Source: Methanoculleus sp.
Lineage (GTDB): Archaea > Halobacteriota > Methanomicrobia > Methanomicrobiales > Methanoculleaceae
Assembly: GCA_018433835.1 (NCBI GenBank)
Contig: JAHDQM010000016.1
Span: 1 to 51,401, forward strand
DNA length: 51,401 bases
Reading direction: 5' to 3'
A model generated the notes under the pieces. That model had not been told where the DNA came from and did not search any database. It worked only from the letters and a program-made list of their open reading frames with translations. The position numbers and the translations under genes are program-made. Each line of letters starts with the position of its first letter. The stretch's first letter is position 1. Of this stretch, positions 45,064-51,401 are shown piece after piece.

Positions 45064-45693
45064 ATGCCTATCGGAAGAGTAACCCAGGTCGTCGACTGCC
45101 GCGAGAGCATGGGGATGGGAAAAGGAGGCGGTCTTGCCCAGCGGGGCACCATCTCTGAGGCCAGGTCCCCGGATGTGATCGTGATTGGAATGTCCCCCGG
45201 ACGCAGACACGTGACAAAGCCGGTCTGCGACATCACCTCCGGTCTCCGGAGGGAGGGGGCGGAGTTCTCCGTGACTACCCTCGTCCTCAACGCAGGAAGC
45301 GGGGTTCCGGCAGATTCTCCCGTCGCGGGTCACGTTCTCGGAGCCTATTTCGGGCTGACGGAGAAAGAGATCGCCCAGATCGAGCAGCACAAGGTCGCCA
45401 TCCTGCACCACGGGAACGTCCGCTCCCATGTGGTGCAGAAAGTCCGGTTTATCCTTGAGCACGCGAACATCAGGGCAATCGTCGTTTCCCAGGTCCCGAT
45501 CGACTTCGAAGATCTCGCAAAAGAAGGAGTCAGGACAGCGGTGGTTATGCCGCCGCCCGACCGGGTGAAGACGAAAGGCATTGTGATGGATATCGTCAGC
45601 GGCGTAACACGAGGTCAGACGCCAGGCAGAGGGAAACTGGCAGAGGTCATTCGTGCCGTTATGAAAGTGCTAAAAAGCCCCAACATGAGGTGA
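45064..45693 (+). CDS. mcrC: methyl-coenzyme M reductase operon protein C
   Basis: A 209-residue accessory protein (ATG at 45064, one base after the mcrD stop). Typical segments: GRVTQVVDCRESMGMGKGGG, AQRGTISEA and the GSGVPADSPVAGHVLG loop. McrC is known as part of the ATP-dependent activation complex that reduces nickel in F430 to Ni(I). Present in the operon between mcrD and mcrG, as in other methanogens with the full five-gene set. Confidence 0.94.
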   Translation: MPIGRVTQVVDCRESMGMGKGGGLAQRGTISEARSPDVIVIGMSPGRRHVTKPVCDITSGLRREGAEFSVTTLVLNAGSGVPADSPVAGHVLGAYFGLTEKEIAQIEQHKVAILHHGNVRSHVVQKVRFILEHANIRAIVVSQVPIDFEDLAKEGVRTAVVMPPPDRVKTKGIVMDIVSGVTRGQTPGRGKLAEVIRAVMKVLKSPNMR

Positions 45694-45701
45694 AAGTAAA
45701 C

Positions 45702-46463
45702 ATGGCATACAAGCCCCAATACGGACCGGGTACATCCAAGGTCGCCGAGAACCGGCGCAAGCAGATGAACCCCAGCCAGAAGCTTGAAAAGATGCGTGAT
45801 GTGACAGATGAGGACATCGTGCTGATCCTCGGCCACAGGGCACCGGGAGCCGCCTATCCGACGGCCCACCCACCGCTCGCCGAGCAGCAGGAGCCCGACT
45901 GCCCCATCAGGAAGATTGTGACTCCGACAGACGGTGCCAAGGCCGGCGACCGTGTCCGCTACATCCAGTTCGCGGACTCGATGTTCTTCGCCCCCTGCCA
46001 CCCCTACCAGAGGACCTACCTTGAGTCCTACCGCTTCCGCGGTATCGACCCCGGTACGCTCTCCGGCCGTCAGATCGTCGAGTGCCGTGAGCGGGACCTC
46101 GAGAAGTACTCCAAGGAACTCCTCGAGACCGAACTCCTCGACGCGGCCCGCACCGGCATCCGCGGTGCGACCGTTCACGGTCACTCGCTCCGTCTTGCCG
46201 AGAACGGCATGATGTTCGACATGCTCCAGAGGAGTGTCCTTGGCGAGGACGGCATCGTCCGCTACGTCAAGAACCAGATCGGCGAGCCTCTCGACCGTGC
46301 GGTTGCCATCGGCAAGCCGCTCGACGAGAAGTGGCTCAAGGCCCACACGACGATCTTCCACTCCCTCGGCGGTGTCCCCTACCGTGACGACGCCGAGTAT
46401 ATCGAATACGTACAGCGGATCCACTCGCTGCGGACAAAGTACGGATTCATGCCCAAGGAGTGA
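45702..46463 (+). CDS. mcrG: methyl-coenzyme M reductase, gamma subunit
   Basis: A 253-residue subunit (MAYKPQYGPGTSKVAENRRK at the N terminus; LGHRAPGAAYPTAHPPLAE; IRKIVTPTDGAKAGDRVRYIQFADSMFF; VHGHSLRLAENGMMFDML). It contributes to the binding of F430 and coenzyme M in the (alpha-beta-gamma)2 enzyme. The ATG at 45702 follows the mcrC stop by eight bases, with GAGGTGAAAG as ribosome-binding site; an upstream GTG only overlaps mcrC. It is followed after seven bases by mcrA. Confidence 0.97.
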   Translation: MAYKPQYGPGTSKVAENRRKQMNPSQKLEKMRDVTDEDIVLILGHRAPGAAYPTAHPPLAEQQEPDCPIRKIVTPTDGAKAGDRVRYIQFADSMFFAPCHPYQRTYLESYRFRGIDPGTLSGRQIVECRERDLEKYSKELLETELLDAARTGIRGATVHGHSLRLAENGMMFDMLQRSVLGEDGIVRYVKNQIGEPLDRAVAIGKPLDEKWLKAHTTIFHSLGGVPYRDDAEYIEYVQRIHSLRTKYGFMPKE

Positions 46464-46470
46464 TTGAGAA

Positions 46471-48177
46471 ATGGCAAAGATTGAGAGAACCCAGAAGCTG
46501 TTCCTGAAATCCCTCAAGGAGAAGTTCCAGGGACAGGATCCCCAGTCCGAAACGGCTGAGTACTACAAGTTCAACGGTTACCACCAGTCCCCCCGCAAGG
46601 AGGAGTTCGTAAAGGCGAGCCGTGCCGTCGAGATGGACCGCGGCATCTCCATGTACGACCCCGTGCGCTGCCACCTGGGCGGTATCCCGCTCGGCCAGCG
46701 CCAGCTGATGACCTACGAGGTCTCCGGCACCGGTGTCTTCGTCGAGGGTGACGACCTGCACTTCGTCAACAACGCTGCGATGCAGCAGATGTGGGACGAC
46801 ATCAGGAGGACCGTCATCGTCAACATGGACCTCGCCCACCAGACCCTGCAGAAGCGCCTCGGTAAGGAAGTCACCCCCGAGACCATCAACGAGTACCTCC
46901 ACGTGCTGAACCACGCGATGCCCGGCGCGGCCGTCGTCCAGGAGCACATGGTCGAGACCCACCCCGGCCTCGTCGACGACTGTTACGTCAAGGTCTTCAC
47001 CGGCGACCAGGAACTTGCCGACGACCTCGAGCCCCAGTTCGTCCTCGACGTCGAGAAGCTCTTCCCTGCGAAGCAGGCCGAGGTGCTCTCCGCTGCCGTA
47101 GGAAAGTCCCTCTGGCAGGCAATCCACATCCCGACCACGGTCTCGAGGACCTGCGACGGTGGAACGACCTCCCGGTGGTCCGCCATGCAGATCGGCATGT
47201 CCTTCATCGGTGCCTACCGCATGTGCGCCGGCGAAGCGGCCGTCGCCGACCTCTCCTACGCCGCGAAGCACGCAGGCGTCGTCCAGATGGCGTCCCACCT
47301 GCCCGCCCGGCGTGCCCGTGGCCCGAACGAGCCCGGCGGCATCATGTTCGGTGTCTTCTCCGATATCGTCCAGGCGAACCGGAAGTACCCCAACGACCCC
47401 GCGAAGGCCTCCCTTGAGGTCGTCGGCGCCGGAACCATGCTGTTCGACCAGATCTGGCTCGGCTCCTACATGTCCGGCGGTGTCGGATTCACGCAGTACG
47501 CGACCGCGGCCTACACCGACAACATCCTCGATGAGTTCACCTACTACGGTATGGACTACATCAAGGACAAGTACAAGGTCGACTGGAAGAACCCGAGCCC
47601 GAACGACAGGGTCAAGCCGACCCAGGAGGTCGTCAACGACATCTCGACCGAGGTCGCCCTCAACGGCATGGAGCAGTACGAGCAGTTCCCGACCATGATG
47701 GAGGACCACTTCGGCGGGTCCCAGCGTGCCGGCGTGCTTGCCGCCGCCTGCGGTCTGTCGAGTTCCATCGCGACCGGCAACTCCAACGCCGGCTTAAACG
47801 GCTGGTACCTCTGCATGCTCCTGCACAAGGACGGATGGTCGCGTCTCGGCTTCTTCGGCTACGACCTCCAGGACCAGTGCGGTTCCGCAAACACGCTCTC
47901 CGTCCGTGGCGACGAGGGTGCGATCGGCGAGGTCCGTGGTCCGAACTACCCGAACTACGCGATGAACGTCGGACACCAGGGCGAGTACGCCGCCATCGTC
48001 GGCGGCGCGCACTACGGCCGCGGCGACGCGTTCTGCTTCGACCCGCGGATCAAGATCTGCTTCGCCGACCCGGCGCTGAAGTTCGACTTCGCCGAGCCCC
48101 GCCGCGAGTTCGCGAAGGGTGCAATCCGCGAGTTTATGCCCGCCGGCGAGCGTTCGCTCATCATTCCGGCCCGATAA
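46471..48177 (+). CDS. mcrA: methyl-coenzyme M reductase, alpha subunit
   Basis: A 568-residue catalytic subunit, full length. Known modification sites can be located: His267 (AAKHAGVV, N-methylhistidine site), Arg281 ([14 protein letters not shown], 5-methylarginine site, the target of Mmp10 in other methanogens), Gly463 and Cys470 ([12 protein letters not shown], thioglycine and S-methylcysteine sites). The widely used marker segment [21 protein letters not shown] is present. It belongs to the hydrogenotrophic Methanomicrobiales type by general look. Last gene of mcrBDCGA, followed by a T-run. Confidence 0.98.
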   Translation: MAKIERTQKLFLKSLKEKFQGQDPQSETAEYYKFNGYHQSPRKEEFVKASRAVEMDRGISMYDPVRCHLGGIPLGQRQLMTYEVSGTGVFVEGDDLHFVNNAAMQQMWDDIRRTVIVNMDLAHQTLQKRLGKEVTPETINEYLHVLNHAMPGAAVVQEHMVETHPGLVDDCYVKVFTGDQELADDLEPQFVLDVEKLFPAKQAEVLSAAVGKSLWQAIHIPTTVSRTCDGGTTSRWSAMQIGMSFIGAYRMCAGEAAVADLSYAAKHAGVVQMASHLPARRARGPNEPGGIMFGVFSDIVQANRKYPNDPAKASLEVVGAGTMLFDQIWLGSYMSGGVGFTQYATAAYTDNILDEFTYYGMDYIKDKYKVDWKNPSPNDRVKPTQEVVNDISTEVALNGMEQYEQFPTMMEDHFGGSQRAGVLAAACGLSSSIATGNSNAGLNGWYLCMLLHKDGWSRLGFFGYDLQDQCGSANTLSVRGDEGAIGEVRGPNYPNYAMNVGHQGEYAAIVGGAHYGRGDAFCFDPRIKICFADPALKFDFAEPRREFAKGAIREFMPAGERSLIIPAR

Positions 48178-48189
48178 TCCCAACTCAAC

Positions 48190-48197
48190 TTTTTTTT
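48190..48197 (+). terminator. T8 terminator after mcrA
   Basis: Eight T residues begin 12 bases after the mcrA stop. Further T-rich stretches (TATTTTAGCAGATTTTTTACG, cut short here) follow by 48247, giving a staggered archaeal terminator before the mtr promoter. Confidence 0.6.
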
Positions 48198-48281
48198 CCC
48201 TAGCGTAACTCTACGTGCCTAAAACGGGTATTTTAGCAGATTTTTTACGTTTCGTTGCGATAACGGCGTAACTTTTCGAAA

Positions 48282-48371
48282 CCTTTAATTAAGTCATAAA
48301 CAACTGTTAAATGAACCAAAAAGGTTTTGAACTCATACTTCGGTGCCATGAGCACCGGAGGAGGATGCTGA
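48282..48371 (+). promoter_or_regulatory. mtr promoter and leader hairpin beside the ribosome-binding site
   Basis: A TATA-like CCTTTAATTAAG (48282-48293) suggests transcription starting near 48315. The leader contains a perfect hairpin, CGGTGC-CATGA-GCACCG (48341-48357), whose last base abuts GGAGGAGG, seven bases before the mtrE ATG. Folding could hinder or position ribosome entry. Confidence 0.5.
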
Positions 48372-49268
48372 ATGGAAGAGATCGTATTTGGCATCGGCAT
48401 TACCGCATTGGCAGGTGCTCTTGCAACCGTCGCCGGCGCTGCGGAGGACACTGAGTCTGACATCGGATCACAGGGTGACCCGAACTCTCAGGTTCAGCTG
48501 GCCCCGCAGATGGGATATATTCACCGCATCTTTAACAAGGCAGTTGCCGGTGAACCCCCCGCGTACGGCCTATGGGTTGCTCTGGGTGCAGGCCTTGCCT
48601 GGGCATTCATGGCGATGCAGATAAACCCGATACTTGCAATCGTGCTCGGGAGCGCTCTCGCGGTCTTCGTGCAGGGCGTCTATGCGACAACCGCATACCT
48701 CGGCCGTACTGCAAGTCTCGCCAAATTTGGACAGCCGGTTTACATCGATATCTTGAAGTCGATGACGACCGTGACCATGGCACACGCATTCGTAGCAATC
48801 TTCACCACCGTCGCGATGTGTCACCTGATGATCGGCGCACTCGGTCACCCCTTCCCGCTCCCGCTACTGGGTCTCGTATGGGGTATCGCGCTCGGTGCAG
48901 CCGGATCCGCAACCGGTAACCCGTTCTACGGAAAGGAGCGGCAGTACCAGGAGCAGAAGTTCGGAGCAGGCGTTCCGATCTCCGCGTCCGGCAACATCGT
49001 CCGCTACGCCGAGGCCGGCCAGCGGAACTCGCTCGACAACGGTTTCTTCAGCGCCAAACTCGGCGGCCCCGCGTCCGGGATCTGTTTTGGCCTGATCGTC
49101 TTCTTCGAACTCTGGCGTACCGTGGTCTTTGAAGAACTCAGCATCTGGGGACCGATCATCGTCGGTATCGTTGTGATCCTGGTCTTTGCCATCATCGACC
49201 GCTACATCGAGGTCTGGGCAAGGAAGAACTTCGGGCCCTACACGGCTCCTGAGGAGGCATCAACATGA
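48372..49268 (+). CDS. mtrE: tetrahydromethanopterin S-methyltransferase, subunit E
   Basis: A 298-residue membrane protein with about six to seven helices (AYGLWVALGAGLAWAFMA, ILAIVLGSALAVFVQGVYA, GPIIVGIVVILVFAIID) and cytoplasmic loops with conserved GNPFYGKERQYQEQKFGAG and EAGQRNSLDNGFFSAKLGG. With MtrC and MtrD it forms the sodium-translocating core of the complex that moves the methyl group from tetrahydromethanopterin to coenzyme M. First gene of the operon; it overlaps mtrD by four bases (ATGA). Confidence 0.96.
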   Translation: MEEIVFGIGITALAGALATVAGAAEDTESDIGSQGDPNSQVQLAPQMGYIHRIFNKAVAGEPPAYGLWVALGAGLAWAFMAMQINPILAIVLGSALAVFVQGVYATTAYLGRTASLAKFGQPVYIDILKSMTTVTMAHAFVAIFTTVAMCHLMIGALGHPFPLPLLGLVWGIALGAAGSATGNPFYGKERQYQEQKFGAGVPISASGNIVRYAEAGQRNSLDNGFFSAKLGGPASGICFGLIVFFELWRTVVFEELSIWGPIIVGIVVILVFAIIDRYIEVWARKNFGPYTAPEEAST

Positions 49269-50116
49269 GCGCACTCGGTGGACCCGCACAGACCGGAGGC
49301 GTCCAGCCCCCGACGACGATGGGCCTCGCTCTCAGCATTGTTCTTATCATCGTCGCGCTTGCGCTCGCCTTCTTCCTCGTGCAGACGGCCGGATTGATCG
49401 CTCTCGTCGGCATCATCGTCGGCGGCGTCCTGATCGCGTTCGGCGTCCACTTCGTCCCGGTCGGCGGTGCCCCCGCTGCAATGGGACAGGCCCCCGGTAT
49501 CGCGACCGGTGTCGCGATGCTCGCCGCCGGTGCCGGCCTTGCCGGTCTCTTCGGTGGCGCATGGGCCGCTCCGTTCGGATTCGCTGTCGCTCTCGCCGGC
49601 GGTGCCGTCGGCGGCGGCCTCTTAATGGCAATCACCTGTACGATGGTCAACGTCATCTACGTCTTCGGTATGGGTATCCCGGCAGCATCCGGTAAGGTCG
49701 CAAAGGACCCGATCACCGGCGACACCTTCCCCGAGTACAAGAGCCAGGGTACCGAGGGGCACGGCCTCCCGTTCATCTCCTGGGTCGGCGGCGTCATCGG
49801 CGGCGCACTCGGCGGTCTCGGCGGAACGCTCATCTACCTCGAGCTTCTTGACATCTACCAGACACAGTTGCCCGTAATCCTGAACGCAACGGTCGAGCAG
49901 ATCGCGTCCGTCGCCATCTCGCTTGCCGGTATCTTCGCAGTCGGCATGTTCCTGATGAACGCCGTGCTTGCCGCGTACAACATCACCGGTACGATCGAAG
50001 GGCCGCACGACCCCAAGTTCAAAAGATTCCCGAGAGCAGTCATCGCAGCCGCTACGGCATCCGCCGTTGCAGGCATCTTCGCGATTGCGCTGCTCGAACT
50101 GGTGGGGGTATTCTAA
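49265..50116 (+). CDS. mtrD: tetrahydromethanopterin S-methyltransferase, subunit D
   Basis: A 283-residue hydrophobic subunit rich in Gly and Ala helices (LALSIVLIIVALALAFFLV, VAMLAAGAGLAGLFGGAWA, GVIGGALGGLGGTLIYLE). The conserved loop GNTFP-type segment appears here as DPITGDTFPEYKSQGTEGHG. Part of the sodium-translocating core. It begins with an ATGA overlap and ends directly next to mtrC without intergenic bases. Confidence 0.95.
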   Translation: MSALGGPAQTGGVQPPTTMGLALSIVLIIVALALAFFLVQTAGLIALVGIIVGGVLIAFGVHFVPVGGAPAAMGQAPGIATGVAMLAAGAGLAGLFGGAWAAPFGFAVALAGGAVGGGLLMAITCTMVNVIYVFGMGIPAASGKVAKDPITGDTFPEYKSQGTEGHGLPFISWVGGVIGGALGGLGGTLIYLELLDIYQTQLPVILNATVEQIASVAISLAGIFAVGMFLMNAVLAAYNITGTIEGPHDPKFKRFPRAVIAAATASAVAGIFAIALLELVGVF

Positions 50117-50968
50117 ATGTCGGTAAAAGTTGAAGTAGGAGCAGGCGGCATCCCGCACAACCAGATCCTGATCTACGGCCTCGTGGGATCGCTCGTCCTC
50201 ATCTACCTGACATACCTGAACACGATCACCAACACCCAGTACTTCTCGTTCTTCGGCGGGCTTGCTGCTGTCGCCGCGCTCATCTGGGGTACCGACACGA
50301 TCAAGCACCTCTGCAGTTACGGTCTTGGTACCGGTGTCCCGTCGGCGGGTATGATCGCGCTCGGGTCCGGTGTCGTCGCCGCGATCTTCGGAGCCACGAC
50401 CGGCATCTTCGCACCCATCGTGACGATCATCGTCGCCGCGATCATCGGTGCGGTCGCCGGGCTGATGGCAAACCACGTGGTCCGGATGGACATCCCGGTC
50501 ATGATCGTCTCGCTGATCGAGCTTGCAATCGTCGGTGCGATGACGGTGCTCGGCCTCACGGCCATGGCCTGCGGAACGTTCGAATTCCTCGGCATGATCA
50601 CCGGTACGGTCGAATTCCTCGGATTCACCGTACAGACCTACGAAACCTCCGTCATCGGCGGCAGCATCGTCGCCGTGATCTTCATGCTCGGCGCCATCGC
50701 CATCCAGCACTCCTTCAACGCCTGTCTCGGGCCGGGGGAGAAGCAGGACCGGACGCTCATGCTCGCCGCAGAGTGCGGGTTCCTCTCCATGATCACCGTT
50801 GCGATCATCTCGTTCGCGTTCATCGGGTTCCTTCCCGCTCTCGTCGCGCTGCTGATCTCGATCATCGGGTGGATCTACACCTACGTGAAATACATCGAGC
50901 TCTCGAAGCGTGACGCCTACGCATGGCTCGACGCGAAGCCGATCCTGGAGCCCAAGGGAGGTGCCTAA
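50117..50968 (+). CDS. mtrC: tetrahydromethanopterin S-methyltransferase, subunit C
   Basis: A 283-residue membrane subunit with about seven to eight helices (ILIYGLVGSLVLIYLTYL, IVTIIVAAIIGAVAGLMANHV, MITVAIISFAFIGFLPALVALLISIIG-type end). Conserved soluble spots include HSFNACLGPGEKQDRTLMLA. It packs with MtrD and MtrE in the membrane core. The start codon immediately follows the mtrD stop, and its stop is immediately followed by mtrB. Confidence 0.94.
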   Translation: MSVKVEVGAGGIPHNQILIYGLVGSLVLIYLTYLNTITNTQYFSFFGGLAAVAALIWGTDTIKHLCSYGLGTGVPSAGMIALGSGVVAAIFGATTGIFAPIVTIIVAAIIGAVAGLMANHVVRMDIPVMIVSLIELAIVGAMTVLGLTAMACGTFEFLGMITGTVEFLGFTVQTYETSVIGGSIVAVIFMLGAIAIQHSFNACLGPGEKQDRTLMLAAECGFLSMITVAIISFAFIGFLPALVALLISIIGWIYTYVKYIELSKRDAYAWLDAKPILEPKGGA

Positions 50969-51253
50969 ATGGCATACGTTCAGGTACTGCCTGAGTACGG
51001 ACTGGTCGTCGACCCGATGGTCGGTATCGTCACCACCGCCGGCGTCTCGTACACCCCCGTGCTCGAGCAGGTAGCGGAACTCGAGAAGATCACCGACGAC
51101 CTTGTCGGCATGCTCTCCGGAGAGGGCAACTTCCTGGCATCGTTCCCGAACAGGGAGGGTATTCTCAACGTCGCCGGAGGCGTGACCGCATTCTGGTACG
51201 GCATGGCAGTCGGCCTTCTGATTGCCGGTGTCGTTGTATTAGGACTGCTGTGA
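50969..51253 (+). CDS. mtrB: tetrahydromethanopterin S-methyltransferase, subunit B
   Basis: A 94-residue single-helix protein. The N-terminal two thirds are soluble ([19 protein letters not shown]), and the C terminus is one membrane helix ([20 protein letters not shown]). It acts in the stalk region linking the corrinoid subunit MtrA to the membrane core. No gap to mtrC; ten bases to mtrA. Confidence 0.94.
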   Translation: MAYVQVLPEYGLVVDPMVGIVTTAGVSYTPVLEQVAELEKITDDLVGMLSGEGNFLASFPNREGILNVAGGVTAFWYGMAVGLLIAGVVVLGLL

Positions 51254-51263
51254 GGTGAAGAAC

Positions 51264-51401
51264 ATGGTTGAGAAGAAATCACCGGCCAGTGGATGGCCGA
51301 TTGCTCAGGGCGACTTCCACACGGGAGATGCGCAGAGCTGTGTCGGCGTCGTCACCATGGGGTCCCACCTCGATGAACAGGGCATCGCAGATGCCGGAGC
51401 G
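51264..51401 (+). CDS. mtrA: tetrahydromethanopterin S-methyltransferase, subunit A (cut by window end)
   Basis: Only the first 46 codons are present, reading [20 protein letters not shown] and ending at [13 protein letters not shown], in frame at the last base. This is the start of MtrA, the subunit that carries the cobalamin used to shuttle the methyl group. The corrinoid-binding His and the C-terminal anchor lie beyond the window. GAGGTGAAG precedes the ATG. The order mtrEDCBA matches other methanogens, so mtrF, mtrG and mtrH are expected next. Confidence 0.9.
   Translation, partial: MVEKKSPASGWPIAQGDFHTGDAQSCVGVVTMGSHLDEQGIADAGA

Overview
The window is a GC-rich stretch of a methanogenic archaeon. 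The genes point to the order Methanomicrobiales, most likely Methanoculleus or a close relative. The evidence is a complete mcrBDCGA operon, mtrEDCB plus the start of mtrA, a formylmethanofuran dehydrogenase operon with hdrCBA and mvhD embedded in it, ftr, a coenzyme B gene set, archaeal-type pheST, trpS and endA, TATA boxes about 30 bases before several starts, and T-run terminators. The genus is inference from gene content and layout; no search was run.

Layout. 1-5.6 kb: a methyltransferase/ATP-grasp fusion, an unknown membrane protein, a stand-alone NifB-type radical SAM protein and an OGG-type DNA glycosylase, all on the + strand. 5.6-8.0 kb: a molybdate/tungstate ABC transporter (minus strand). 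8.3-9.2 kb: a ribbon-helix-helix regulator facing a perfect 26-bp palindrome, then what looks like the 5' part of a group II intron running into a small zinc-ribbon gene. 9.3-17.4 kb: S-adenosyl(inosyl)homocysteine hydrolase, hisF, and an endA-trpS-pheS-pheT operon. 17.5-20.8 kb: two secreted, C-terminally anchored proteins, one with a 24-unit Thr-Pro linker. 21.2-30.6 kb: one tightly overlapping minus-strand operon: two tandem methanogenesis-marker-11-like paralogues, a radical SAM protein, an IorA-like thiamine-diphosphate enzyme without its ferredoxin domain, aksA, aksD, aksE, an unknown Cys-rich protein, aksF, and nfo at the end. 31.5-51.4 kb: core methanogenesis: ftr (minus), then on the plus strand fwdG-fwdF-hdrC-hdrB-hdrA-mvhD-fwdD-fwdB-fwdA-fwdC, mcrBDCGA and mtrEDCBA (mtrA cut by the window end).

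How the genes work together. Fwd and Ftr carry out the first two steps of CO2 reduction to methane, Mtr and Mcr the last two, and HdrABC-MvhD recycles the heterodisulfide and supplies ferredoxin electrons to Fwd by flavin-based bifurcation. The aks genes make the 2-oxosuberate precursor of coenzyme B, the thiol cofactor used by Mcr and regenerated by Hdr. The Mo/W transporter plausibly feeds the metal site of FwdB.

Most interesting points. (i) The aks operon carries a 2-oxoacid-decarboxylase-like enzyme, a radical SAM protein, two marker-11 paralogues and an unknown protein. These are strong candidates for the coenzyme B steps after 2-oxosuberate, which to my knowledge lack assigned enzymes. 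(ii) Two gene-free regions (10.5-11.25 kb and 30.7-31.5 kb) hold arrays of short hairpins whose stems differ in sequence but stay paired, separated by constant spacer words. They share a perfect 51-bp inverted copy 20 kb apart. (iii) Several operator-like palindromes or repeats sit in front of the aks, mod, mcr, ftr and ribbon-helix-helix genes.
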